Assembly (NCBI RefSeq): GCF_042680685.1
Contig: NZ_JBHUEA010000006.1
Coordinates: 73,539-137,538 of the forward strand
Direction: 5' to 3'
DNA length: 64,000 nt
DNA from: Amnibacterium endophyticum
GTDB lineage: Bacteria; Actinomycetota; Actinomycetes; Actinomycetales; Microbacteriaceae
Numbering within the stretch: position 1 is the first letter of the stretch; each line of letters starts with the position of its first letter. Below are positions 50,003-58,520 of this stretch, one piece after another. Made by a program: the position numbers and the translations under genes. Below the pieces are notes generated by a model, which saw only the letters and a program-made list of their open reading frames with translations, did no database searches and had not been told where the DNA came from.

Positions 50003-50362
50003 CTACCGCTCGTCGTCGAGGTCGATCGAGCCCGGGTCGACCTCGTTCTCGGGCTGGATCGGGGTGACCTCGCCGGGCGCGCCGCCGGTCGGGCCGTCGT
50101 TGCCGTCGCCGGGGCCCGGGTAGACCGTGTCGCCCGCGACCGCGTCGTTCGTCACGGTCTCCATCGACTCCGCCTGGATCGCCTCGTGGTCGCCGGAGGC
50201 GACGTCCGCGGCCTCGCCGCCGTCCGACTCCTCCTCGGCGTCGCCGTCCTCCACCCCGGTGTCGGGCAGCTGCGCGGACGCGGCCAGGTCGTCCTTCGCC
50301 CCCGTGATGCCCGTGATCGGGTCGGCCGCGCCGACGCCCTCCGCCTCGTTCGTGTCGCTCAT
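50003..50362 (-). CDS. small acidic protein (hypothetical)
   Basis: 119 aa, very acidic (Asp/Glu throughout) with few hydrophobic residues; probably disordered. MSDTNEAEGVGAADPITG at the start, ENEVDPGSIDLDDER at the end. Such short acidic proteins recur beside recQ-like genes in this family but I cannot assign a function. It faces the secreted protein, four bases between stops. Confidence 0.6.
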   Translation of the reverse strand: MSDTNEAEGVGAADPITGITGAKDDLAASAQLPDTGVEDGDAEEESDGGEAADVASGDHEAIQAESMETVTNDAVAGDTVYPGPGDGNDGPTGGAPGEVTPIQPENEVDPGSIDLDDER

Positions 50363-50411
50363 GCCGCAAGCCTAGGAAGGCACCGCTGGACGCCGGTCGC
50401 GTCCGCGGCCC

Positions 50412-52097
50412 TCACGCCCGCTCCAGCAGGTCGTGCTCGGCGACCGCGGCGAGCGAGAGCGTGCGGTAGCCCTCGGTCTCGAAGAAGACGGTCACCCGGT
50501 CGTCCTCGACGCTCATCACCCGGCCGCCGCCCCACTGCGCGTGCCGCACCTCGCTGTCGACGGGGAACGGCGCCTCGTCGTCGGCGCCGCGCGACTCCGC
50601 GATCCGCTGCGCGGAGCCGTCGTCGCAGGTGTCGCAGCGCCCGCAGGGGCCGGAGGTCTCGTCGCCGAAGTAGCCGAGCACGAACTGGCGCCGGCAGCCG
50701 CGGGTCTCCGCGTACTGCCGCACCATCGCGAGCCGCGACTCGTCGATCCGCTGCCGCGCCTCGGCGGCCTCGAGCGCGGCGTCCGCGGCCTTCGACGCGT
50801 TCGTCTCCGTCAGCCGCACCTCCCGGCCGGAGAGCTCCGCGACCCTCGCGTCGGCGAGCAGGTTCGCGAGCGTCATCGCCCGCCGCTGCGTGACGTCCAG
50901 CGCCTCCGCGATCTCCTTCAGCGACTCGCGGCCGTTCGCCGCCGCGACGAAGCGCTCCAGCTCCTTGCGCTTCGGCTTGGTCGCCCCGAAGAACTTCCGG
51001 AGGCCCAGGTCCTCCTCGCGGTAGTGCAGCTTCGCGGCGGCCGGCTCCCCGTCGCGGCCCGCGCGCCCGAGCTCCTGGTAGTACTCGTCGACGGACTCGG
51101 GGATCGCCGCGTGCACCACGAAGCGCACGTCGGACTTGTCGATGCCCATACCGAAGGCGCTGGTCGCCACGACGACGTCGTACTCGCCGTCGTGGAACGC
51201 CGCGTGCAGCTCGCGCCGCCGCTTCGCCGGCAGCCCGCCGTGGTAGGCCGCGGCCCGCATCCCGCGCTCGGCGAGGCGTTCCGCGAAGACCTCGGTGCCC
51301 TTCTTCGTCGCGACGTAGAGCAGGCCGGGCTTCTGCAGCTGCTCCACGTCGTCGAGCACCGCCTCGACCTTGTCGCGCTCCTCCTCGTACCGGCGCACGG
51401 AGAGGTGGATGTTCGGCCGGTCGAAGCCGTGGGTGAGGATCCGCGCGTCGAACATGCCGAGCCGCTGCACGATCTCCTCCCGCACCGGGCGGGACCCGGT
51501 CGCGGTCAGGGCGAGCACCGGCGGCCGGCCCCCGTCGCCGCCGAGCCGTCCGGCCACCTCCCCGAGCCGCAGGTAGTCCGGCCGGAAGTCGTGCCCCCAG
51601 CTGGAGACGCAGTGGGCCTCGTCGACGACGAAGACGGCGACGTCCGCGGCGGCGAGGCGCTCGACGACCTCCTCGTTCGCCAGCTGCTCCGGCGCGAGGA
51701 AGAGGTAGCCGAGCGAGCCGTCCGCGAGCCGCTCCCACGCCTCGCGCGTCCGCGCCGCCGGCACGGTCGAGTTCACGATCGCCGCCGGCCGCGTGCCCTC
51801 CCGGTCGTTCAGCCCCGCGACCTGGTCGGCCTGGAGGGCGATCAGCGGCGACACCACGACGACGGTGCCCGGCAGGATGGCCCCGGCGAGCTGGTAGACG
51901 GCGCTCTTGCCGTACCCGGTCGGCATCACCCCGAGCACGTCGGCGCCGTCGATCACGTCCGCGACGGCTCGCGCGATGCCCGGTCGCAGCGGGTCCCAGC
52001 CGAACACCTCCCGCGCCGCGCGCTCGATGTCCCGCCCCTCGCGGCCGCGCACCGAGAGCCCGCGGCCCTCCTCGATCTCGGTCTCCGTGGTCGTCAC
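50412..52097 (-). CDS. recQ: RecQ-like ATP-dependent DNA helicase
   Basis: 561 aa. Walker A MPTGYGKSAVYQ, DEAH box VVDEAHCVSSWGHDFRPDY, motif VI YYQELGRAGRDGEPA, and the RecQ zinc cysteines CRRQFVLGYFGDETSGPCGRC. No HRDC domain; instead the end has VRHAQWGGGRVMSVEDDRVTV, which looks like the SH3/Tudor-like tail of UvrD/PcrA. Start is a GTG. The name recQ is by domain content only. Confidence 0.88.
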   Translation of the reverse strand: MTTTETEIEEGRGLSVRGREGRDIERAAREVFGWDPLRPGIARAVADVIDGADVLGVMPTGYGKSAVYQLAGAILPGTVVVVSPLIALQADQVAGLNDREGTRPAAIVNSTVPAARTREAWERLADGSLGYLFLAPEQLANEEVVERLAAADVAVFVVDEAHCVSSWGHDFRPDYLRLGEVAGRLGGDGGRPPVLALTATGSRPVREEIVQRLGMFDARILTHGFDRPNIHLSVRRYEEERDKVEAVLDDVEQLQKPGLLYVATKKGTEVFAERLAERGMRAAAYHGGLPAKRRRELHAAFHDGEYDVVVATSAFGMGIDKSDVRFVVHAAIPESVDEYYQELGRAGRDGEPAAAKLHYREEDLGLRKFFGATKPKRKELERFVAAANGRESLKEIAEALDVTQRRAMTLANLLADARVAELSGREVRLTETNASKAADAALEAAEARQRIDESRLAMVRQYAETRGCRRQFVLGYFGDETSGPCGRCDTCDDGSAQRIAESRGADDEAPFPVDSEVRHAQWGGGRVMSVEDDRVTVFFETEGYRTLSLAAVAEHDLLERA

Positions 52098-52196
52098 GGT
52101 CCGGAAGCCTGGCGGGCCGGGTGCTGGGAGGACCCCGTGCCTCAGCCGAAGGGGGCGCGACGCACCGCTGGGCGCGCGGGCAGGCGCCGGGCGCGG

Positions 52197-52628
52197 TCAG
52201 GCGGAGGCGTAGACGCCGGCGGGCACCTCGTCGAGGAAGATGCGCGCCGTCGTCGGGCCGACGCCCTTGTAGGCCGTCATCCGCCGCTCCGCCACGGCGC
52301 GGTCCGCCGCCGTCGCCACGAGGCGGTGCACCGAGCCCCAGTCGTCGTGCACGCCGGACATCACCCGCTGCAGCTCGTCGGCCATCTGGTCGTCGAAGCG
52401 GTCGTAGCCGCCCTCGTCGAGCAGCCGGGACAGCTCCTCGTGCTCGAGATCCGCGAACCGCGCGGGGCTCGTCAGCCCGTGGTCGATCAGCACCGAGTAC
52501 GTCCTCGCCGCCTGCTGCTGCCGGATGTTGCGGCCGAAGAGGAGGGAGGCGAGGAACCAGCGGAACAGCTGCTGGTCGCTCCGCGCCACGTCGATGCCGA
52601 GGTCGTCCGGTCCGAGGTCGTCCGCCAC
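52197..52628 (-). CDS. HhH-containing protein, endonuclease III-like fragment
   Basis: 143 aa. A small alpha-helical protein with a helix-hairpin-helix YKGVGPTTARIFLDEV near the C-terminus, similar to DNA glycosylases but lacking their Fe-S cysteines and catalytic Lys/Asp pair in recognisable form. Often labelled DNA methylase in databases without evidence. GTG start after GGAAG. DNA binding is inferred from the HhH. Confidence 0.65.
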   Translation of the reverse strand: MADDLGPDDLGIDVARSDQQLFRWFLASLLFGRNIRQQQAARTYSVLIDHGLTSPARFADLEHEELSRLLDEGGYDRFDDQMADELQRVMSGVHDDWGSVHRLVATAADRAVAERRMTAYKGVGPTTARIFLDEVPAGVYASA

Positions 52629-52706
52629 GCCGCGATCTTCCCGCCCCCGCCTCGACCGCGGCCGGGAGGCCTGCAGCGCACGTACCCCTCGGCGAGGGAC
52701 CGCGAT

Positions 52707-52783
52707 CGTCAGCAGGAACGAGGAGCGTCAGCAGGAACCGAGCGCGCTCCTGCTCCTGCCGTCGCTCCCGGTTCCTGCTGACG
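52707..52783. repeat. 77-bp four-unit dyad element, copy 2
   Basis: Units cgtcagcaggaac at 52707 and 52726, inverted gctcctgccgtcg at 52752 and gttcctgctgacg at 52771. Same offsets as 24497-24573. It lies between the HhH gene start and the end of the permease gene; nothing else is seen in 52629-52798. Confidence 0.82.
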
Positions 52784-52798
52784 CGCTCGCGGCGCGGG

Positions 52799-54847
52799 TC
52801 AGCTGACGTGGACCATCGGGCGCCGGCGCACGTCCGGCTCGGTCTCGCGCAGCACCTCCCGCGTCACCGGGGCGACCTCGCCCTCGCCGGAGACGAGGAA
52901 GCGGAACATGTTCGAGATCGGGTTGCCCTCGGTCCACTCGAAGTAGACGTGCGGGACGATCCCGGTGAGGTTGCGGATCTGCAGCAGCACCGTCGCGATC
53001 GTGTTCGGCACGTTGCCGCTCCGCACCGTCAGCACCCGGAAGCCGTGCCGGACGACCCCGGCGACGACGAGGTCCTCCTCGAAGTCGGAGGAGTCGCTCT
53101 TCAGCACCTCGAGGAAGATGATCGAGGCGCGGCCGGGGATGTTGCTGTCCCGCCGCTCCTCCTTCGCCTTGATGCGGTACTCCTCGGCGTCGCCGGTGTC
53201 GTGCTCGTTCGCCACCAGGTGCACCTCGCCGAAGTGCTCGGCCTCGGCGAGGAACTGGAGCGCCTGCTCGTCGAACTCCACGCTCGTCGCCCGGATCTCG
53301 AACGAGCGGCGCACCCGCGAGACGAGGGAGACGAGCAGGATGCCGACGATGAACAGCAGCGCGATCCGGAGGCCGTCGGGTCGCTGCTGCACGTTCACGA
53401 CGAGCGTGTAGGCGAGCACGACCGCGACGAAGCCGAACCAGGCCACCCACCGCCACTGGCGCTTCCGGCGGGCGGACAGGGTCACCGCGACCGCGGCGGA
53501 CGTGATGAGCACGAGCACGCCGGTCGCGTAGGCGCCGCCCTGCCGGTCGACGGAGGCGCCGAAGGCGAAGGTGACGAGCACCGCGATAGCAGTGAAGACG
53601 AGCACGAGCGGCCGCACCGCCCGCGCCCACGCGGGCGCCATGCCGTAGCGGGGCAGGTAGCGCGGCACGATGTTCAGCAGGCCCGCCATCGCGGAGGCGC
53701 CGGCGAACCAGAGGATCGCGATCGTCGAGGCGTCGTACAGGGTCGCGAAAACCGGGCCCATGTGCTGGTGGGCGAGGTAGGCGAGCGCCCGCCCGTTCGC
53801 CTCGCCGCCCGGCTGGAACTCCTGCGCGGGGATCAGCAGCGTCGTGACGAGGCTCGAGGTCACGAGGAAGACGCTCATCGTGATGGCGGCGGTGGTCAGC
53901 AGGTTCTTCCCGCCGGCGATCCGGCGCAGCGGCCGCGCGCCCGGCCGGTCCTGCTCGCCCTTGATCTGCGGGATGACCGTGACCCCGGTCTCGAACCCGG
54001 AGAGGCCGAGCGCCAGCTGCGGGAAGACGAACAGGGCGACGAGCAGGACGCCGATCGGGCTGCCGCCCTGCCCGAGCATCGCGGCCTGCCATTCGCCGAA
54101 CACGCGGGGGCGCTGCGCGATCAGCAGGAACGAGTTCACGATGACCGCGGCGTTCATCCCGAGGTAGACGACGACGAGGACCACCGCGATGCCGATCGCC
54201 TCGTGGAAGCCGCGGAGGAACACGGCCCCGAGCAGCAGGATCAGCAGCAGCGTGATCGGCAGCTGGAGGAAGCCCAGCGACTCCGGCACCAGCGAGTTGT
54301 GCACCGCGTGCTCGGCCGCGTCGGCGGCGGAGAGCGTGATCGTGATGATGAAGGCGGTGCCCGCGAAGCCGAGCAGCACGAGCACGAACAGCTTGCCGCC
54401 CCACCAGGGGAGCAGCCGCTCGAGCATCGCGATCGAGCCCTCGCCGCGGAAGCTCTCGCTCGCGACGCGGCGGTAGACCGGCAGCGCGCCGAACAGGGTC
54501 AGGGCCACGAGCACGAGCGTCGCGATCGGAGAGACCGCGCCGGCGGCGAGCGCCGCGATGGCCGGCTGGTAGCCGAGGGTCGAGAAGTAGTCCACCCCGG
54601 TCAGGCACATGACCCGGATCCAGGAGTTCTTCCGCTCCACCCGGCCGTGCGGCCCCTGGTGGCTGCCCGCGGAGTCGGCGCCCTGCAGCGCCCAGCGCGT
54701 GAAGCGCCCCCGGCGCGGGGCGCGGGCGCACGCGCTCGGCACGGTCCGCTGGTCGGGCAGGCCCTCGACGCCGCCGGCCCAGCCGGAGGCGTCGATCGAG
54801 CCCGTGTCGCCGAGCCCGCCCTCGGAGGTCGGGATCCGGTCCGTCAT
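52799..54847 (-). CDS. APC superfamily permease with cytosolic C-terminal domain
   Basis: 682 aa. An 80-residue polar N-terminus is followed by about twelve membrane helices starting at WIRVMCLTGVDYFSTLGYQPAIAALAAG, an APC-fold core with GEGSIAMLERLLPWWGGK and LSGFETGVTVIPQIKGEQ. Residues from about 535 on (ATSVEFDEQALQFLAEAEH) form a soluble domain. Substrate unknown: amino acids or potassium are both possible for this fold. Confidence 0.85.
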   Translation of the reverse strand: MTDRIPTSEGGLGDTGSIDASGWAGGVEGLPDQRTVPSACARAPRRGRFTRWALQGADSAGSHQGPHGRVERKNSWIRVMCLTGVDYFSTLGYQPAIAALAAGAVSPIATLVLVALTLFGALPVYRRVASESFRGEGSIAMLERLLPWWGGKLFVLVLLGFAGTAFIITITLSAADAAEHAVHNSLVPESLGFLQLPITLLLILLLGAVFLRGFHEAIGIAVVLVVVYLGMNAAVIVNSFLLIAQRPRVFGEWQAAMLGQGGSPIGVLLVALFVFPQLALGLSGFETGVTVIPQIKGEQDRPGARPLRRIAGGKNLLTTAAITMSVFLVTSSLVTTLLIPAQEFQPGGEANGRALAYLAHQHMGPVFATLYDASTIAILWFAGASAMAGLLNIVPRYLPRYGMAPAWARAVRPLVLVFTAIAVLVTFAFGASVDRQGGAYATGVLVLITSAAVAVTLSARRKRQWRWVAWFGFVAVVLAYTLVVNVQQRPDGLRIALLFIVGILLVSLVSRVRRSFEIRATSVEFDEQALQFLAEAEHFGEVHLVANEHDTGDAEEYRIKAKEERRDSNIPGRASIIFLEVLKSDSSDFEEDLVVAGVVRHGFRVLTVRSGNVPNTIATVLLQIRNLTGIVPHVYFEWTEGNPISNMFRFLVSGEGEVAPVTREVLRETEPDVRRRPMVHVS

Positions 54848-54956
54848 GGCGCCTTCCTCGTGCTGGGGACGAGGGATCGTACGGCCAGCGGAGAGGTCGC
54901 CTGCACGGCCCGGATGCTAGCCCTTCGAGGGTCCCCGTCGGCGGACGCGGCATGGA

Positions 54957-54962
54957 CATACT
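54957..54962 (+). promoter_or_regulatory. candidate -10 of the MFS gene
   Basis: CATACT, 6 nt before the ATG at 54969; leaderless-type spacing with a slightly weak hexamer. Confidence 0.4.
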
Positions 54963-54968
54963 GCAGGG

Positions 54969-56363
54969 ATGAGCACCGAGTCGATCGACCGGGTCGTCGA
55001 CGACCGCCTGCGCCGCCGCCTGCTGGCCGCCGCGATCCTCGCGTCCTTCGTGTCGTTCCTCGACGGCTCGATCACGAACATCGCCCTGCCCGCGATCGAG
55101 CGCGACCTCGGCGGCGGCGTCTCCACGCAGCAGTGGGTCGTCGACGGGTACCTGCTGACGCTCTCCGCGCTGATCCTGCTCGCGGGCGCCGTGTCCGACG
55201 CGGCCGGTCGGCTGCGCGTGCTGCGGATCGCGATCGTCGCCTTCGTCGTCACGAGCGCGCTGTGCGCGCTCGCCCCGACCGCCGGTGTGCTGATCGGCGC
55301 CCGCGTGCTGCAGGGCGTGGCGGGCGCCTTCCTCGTGCCCGGGTCGCTGTCGCTGATCATCGCCGTGTTCGAGGGGCCCGCGCAGTCGAAGGCCATCGGC
55401 ACCTGGACGGGCTGGACCACCGTGTCCGGGCTGCTCGGGCCGGTCGTCGGCGGCGGCCTGGTCGACGGGGTCGGCTGGCGCAGCGTGTTCCTGATCGGGC
55501 TGCTGCCCGCCGCTGCGGCGATGCTGCTGCTCGGCAGGACCTCGGACGGCGCGCGCCCGGCCGACCGGCAGCGCATCGACGTCGCCTCGGCGGCGCTCGC
55601 CGCGCTGGGCCTCGCGGGGGTGACGGTGGGACTGATCGAGCTCGGCGCCGGCGCGGGTGCCGCGCTGCCGCCCGCCGTCGCGGGGGTGCTGCTCGCCGCG
55701 GGCGGGGTGGCGCTCGGCGGCTTCCTGCTGCGGAACGCGCGGACGAGGCGGCCGCTCGTCCCGCCGTCCCTGTTCGCGGCCCGGAACTTCGCCTGGGGCA
55801 ACCTGTCGACGTTCTTCGTCTACGGCGCGCTCGGGCTCGTGATGCTCGTGCCGACCCTGTTCCTGCAGCGCGTCGTCGGGCTGCCGGCGACCGGCGCCGC
55901 GCTCGTCAGCCTGCCCTCCACCCTGCTGCTGATCCTGCTGTCGGGGCGGTTCGGGGCGCTGGCGGGGCGCCTCGGCGCTCGGCGCTTCATGACCGCGGGC
56001 CCGATCGTCGCCGCGGGTGGGGCGCTCACGGCCTCGTTCGTGCGGGACCCCGCGACCGCGCTCTGGTTCGTGATCCCGAGCACCGTCCTGATCGGACTCG
56101 GGCTCTCCATGACCGTCGCGCCGCTGACGGCGGCGGTGCTGGGCGCGGTCCCGCCGGAGTCCAGCGGCATCGGCTCCGCGGTGAACAACGCGGTCGCCCG
56201 CGTGGCGGGCCTGATCACGGTGGCGACCGCGGGCTGGATCCTCGGCGGCGTGGTCACCCTCGAGGGCTACGTGCGCTCGTCCATCGTGACGGCGGTGCTG
56301 CTCGCGGTCGGCGGCCTCGTCGCGCTCGCCGGGATCCGGGGCCGCGCATCGGACGGCGCCTGA
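54969..56363 (+). CDS. MFS transporter, DHA2-like drug exporter
   Basis: 464 aa with about 14 membrane helices. N-terminal FVSFLDGSITNIALPAIERDL and QQWVVDGYLL (motif D1-like), the loop DAAGRLRVL (motif A position), and GRVLQG-type ARVLQGVAGAFLVPGSLSLI (motif C) fit the DHA2 family of multidrug efflux proteins. The exported compound is unknown. No neighbouring regulator. Confidence 0.87.
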   Translation: MSTESIDRVVDDRLRRRLLAAAILASFVSFLDGSITNIALPAIERDLGGGVSTQQWVVDGYLLTLSALILLAGAVSDAAGRLRVLRIAIVAFVVTSALCALAPTAGVLIGARVLQGVAGAFLVPGSLSLIIAVFEGPAQSKAIGTWTGWTTVSGLLGPVVGGGLVDGVGWRSVFLIGLLPAAAAMLLLGRTSDGARPADRQRIDVASAALAALGLAGVTVGLIELGAGAGAALPPAVAGVLLAAGGVALGGFLLRNARTRRPLVPPSLFAARNFAWGNLSTFFVYGALGLVMLVPTLFLQRVVGLPATGAALVSLPSTLLLILLSGRFGALAGRLGARRFMTAGPIVAAGGALTASFVRDPATALWFVIPSTVLIGLGLSMTVAPLTAAVLGAVPPESSGIGSAVNNAVARVAGLITVATAGWILGGVVTLEGYVRSSIVTAVLLAVGGLVALAGIRGRASDGA

Positions 56364-56370
56364 CCCGTTC

Positions 56371-56423
56371 GTGTCGCGACGCGGCACAGTCGCGAGCGCA
56401 ACCACTGCGCCGCGTCGCGACGC
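56371..56423. repeat. 53-bp hairpin repeat, copy A
   Basis: Left arm gtgtcgcgacgcggcacagt, 13-nt loop, right arm actgcgccgcgtcgcgacgc. The right arm, arm length and loop length are the same as at 57391-57443. It sits between the MFS stop and the AbiEi/DUF559 stop. Confidence 0.8.
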
Positions 56424-56426
56424 GAG

Positions 56427-57320
56427 TCACCCCAGGGCTGCGCGCACCCGCTGCACGAGCCGGCGTCGGCCCTCGGCCGTCAGGTCGTCGGCGGTCGCGC
56501 GGAGGACGCGCCAGCCCGCGTCGGCGAGGTCCTCGTAGCGGCGCACGTCGTAGCGGAACTGCTCCTGACCACGGTGCCCGTCGCCCTCGTACTCGAGGAC
56601 GACGCGCTGCGCCCGCCAGACGAAGTCGGGCGAGCCGAGGGAGCGGCCGTCCGCGTCGAGGATCCGCGCGTTCAGCTCGGGCGCGGGGATGCCGGCGGCG
56701 TCGAGCAGGAGGCGCACGCGCGTCTCGGCGGGCGAGCGGCTGCCGCGGCGGGCGGAGTCGACGGCCCGCAGGAGCCGGGCGGACCCGACGCGGCGCACCG
56801 CGCCGACCTGCGCCCGCAGCAGGGACCTCGCCACCGCCTCGTCCACCTCGGTCGCGTTCAGCAGCACGTCGGCGATCACCACGAGGTCCTCGAAGCCCAG
56901 GTCGCGGCCCAGCTGGCAGAAGACCGCGTGCGCCGCGACGACGGGCATCCCCGACACGGCGGCGAGGGGCGGCAGCGCACCGACCCGGTGCCCGACCACG
57001 CCCGCCGCGTGGGGCGCGTCCGCGGGGCGGACGGCGCCGACGTGCACCGCCTCGTCCTCCTCGAGCGCGATCGGCAGCGGCAGCCCGTGCAGCTGCGCGG
57101 CGGTGGTGTGGGTGAAGAACTGCCCCGGCCGCAGCCGGGACGCGTACTGGGAGCAGCGCCCGAGTGCGTCGTCCGCGCGCTCCGCGGCGCGCACGCCGTG
57201 CCACGGGCGGAGGAGGTCCTTGCCGCGGAGGCGGTTCCGGCTGACCCCGGCCCGCCGTGCGGCGGCGGCACTGAACGCGGTGCCTCGCAGGTCGTCCGGC
57301 AGCGGGGAGCGGCGTGTCAT
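56427..57320 (-). CDS. AbiEi-like/DUF559 protein
   Basis: 297 aa. N-terminal winged-helix part (SAAAARRAGVSRNRLRGKDLLRPWHGVR) and THTTAAQLHGLPLP resemble AbiEi-type antitoxins; the C-terminal 110 residues form a DUF559/Vsr-like endonuclease fold with SPAETRVRLLLDAAG, SPDFVWRAQRVVLEYEGDGH and RRYEDLADAGWRVLR. No AbiEii toxin gene is adjacent. Start ATG 57320; another ATG four codons upstream. It lies between two copies of the same hairpin. Confidence 0.78.
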   Translation of the reverse strand: MTRRSPLPDDLRGTAFSAAAARRAGVSRNRLRGKDLLRPWHGVRAAERADDALGRCSQYASRLRPGQFFTHTTAAQLHGLPLPIALEEDEAVHVGAVRPADAPHAAGVVGHRVGALPPLAAVSGMPVVAAHAVFCQLGRDLGFEDLVVIADVLLNATEVDEAVARSLLRAQVGAVRRVGSARLLRAVDSARRGSRSPAETRVRLLLDAAGIPAPELNARILDADGRSLGSPDFVWRAQRVVLEYEGDGHRGQEQFRYDVRRYEDLADAGWRVLRATADDLTAEGRRRLVQRVRAALG

Positions 57321-57390
57321 GGCGGCGATCATGCGGAGGTCGCGGCTTCGTCGGCGGCACCTGTCCACAGGCTTCGCCGACGAGCGGTTC

Positions 57391-57443
57391 GCGTCGCGAC
57401 GCGGCACGGTCCTGTGCACGAGCACTGCGCCGCGTCGCGACGC
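57391..57443. repeat. 53-bp hairpin repeat, copy B
   Basis: Left arm gcgtcgcgacgcggcacggt, 13-nt loop, right arm actgcgccgcgtcgcgacgc. Upstream of the AbiEi/DUF559 gene; 1020 nt from copy A and in the same orientation. Confidence 0.8.
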
Positions 57444-57463
57444 GGAAGAGGTGTGGGGAGCGC

Positions 57464-58438
57464 CTACGCCGGATCGGAGGCGGCCGGGCCGTCGGGCGCG
57501 AAGCCGTCGAGCAGTGCCCAGGTCCCCAGCGCCTCGTCGTCGAGCAGGCGGTCGGCGACCGCGGCTACGTCCGCCGGGTCCCGCGCCTCGTCGAGCCGGG
57601 CCGCGAGCACGCCGAGCCGCTCGGACAGCGCCTCGCCGGCCGGACCCGCCACGGTCCGCGGCGCGAGCAGCGAGCGGATCCGGATCAGCGTCCTCTCCAG
57701 CGCGGGCAGCGCGGACCCGTCCGGGTCGCCGTCGACCACGAGCGCCGTCAGCCCGCGGTGCGCGTCCTCCGCCATCGGTGCGACGAGGGCCGAGAGCCGC
57801 TCACCGATCGTGCGCGGAGCGGGGGAGCCGGGCGGCAGGGCGCCGCCCAGCGCCTGCGCCAGCTTCGCCGGGCTCGCGCTCGGCCGCGCACCCGCGGCCC
57901 GCAGCGCGGCGTCGACGACCGCGAGCGCCGCGCCGCCGTCCTCGTCCAGCTGCTCCGCCTCCCACTCCCGCCACGCCCTGCGGGTGCCGGCCGCGACGTC
58001 CTCCGCGCGCACGAGGTCGTCGTCGACCTCGACGCGGCCACCGGCCGCCGTCGTGACGACCGCGCCGCGGCGCTCCGTCGCGATCCGCGCGATCGGCCGC
58101 ACGGGTCGGCCGCGGAGGCGGGAGCGGAGGGCGCGCTCGAGCGGCGCCGGCAGCGCATCCGGATCGCCGGCGTCGATCGGCGCGTGCAGCTCGCGCCGGC
58201 CCGCCGCCGCCGACAGCTTCACGTGCCACCCGGCGTCGTGGCCGCCGGTCCGGCGCCGCAGCGCGATCCGCGCCCGCAGGAGCACCCGGTCGTCGGTGTC
58301 GAGGTAGACCGCCTCGAGGTGCGCGACCGGCTGCGCCTCGACGCGGACGACCCGGTCCGCGCCGGACAGGTCCGGCATCGGCACGCCCTCCGGCACCGCG
58401 TACTTCAGCTCCACCTCGGTCGACGTCGTGACGCTCAC
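57464..58438 (-). CDS. CYTH/CHAD domain protein
   Basis: 324 aa. CYTH domain at the N-terminus: TEVELKYAVPEG (ExExK signature), YLDTDDRVLLRARIALRRR, WHVKL; then an alpha-helical CHAD part with EDAHRGLTALVVDGD. CYTH enzymes hydrolyse triphosphates; CHAD domains bind polyphosphate. The CHAD part is short, so it may be degenerate. GTG start at 58438, 82 nt from the divergent aldo/keto reductase. Confidence 0.83.
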   Translation of the reverse strand: MSVTTSTEVELKYAVPEGVPMPDLSGADRVVRVEAQPVAHLEAVYLDTDDRVLLRARIALRRRTGGHDAGWHVKLSAAAGRRELHAPIDAGDPDALPAPLERALRSRLRGRPVRPIARIATERRGAVVTTAAGGRVEVDDDLVRAEDVAAGTRRAWREWEAEQLDEDGGAALAVVDAALRAAGARPSASPAKLAQALGGALPPGSPAPRTIGERLSALVAPMAEDAHRGLTALVVDGDPDGSALPALERTLIRIRSLLAPRTVAGPAGEALSERLGVLAARLDEARDPADVAAVADRLLDDEALGTWALLDGFAPDGPAASDPA

Positions 58439-58491
58439 GGGCCGGGAGTCTGCCCGGCCGGCCTGCACGGCGACCGCTCGGCGGGCGCGCG

Positions 58492-58497
58492 TAGCGT
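58492..58497 (+). promoter_or_regulatory. candidate -10 of the second aldo/keto reductase operon
   Basis: TAGCGT; transcription would begin about 17 nt before the GTG, leaving room for AGGAGG at 58511-58516. Unlike most promoters here it is not leaderless. Confidence 0.4.
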
Positions 58498-58520
58498 CCT
58501 GCGGGACGACAGGAGGAGCG

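Noticed and set aside
52197..52628. DNA methylase
   Set aside because: No S-adenosylmethionine-binding or catalytic motif is visible; only a helix-hairpin-helix can be supported.
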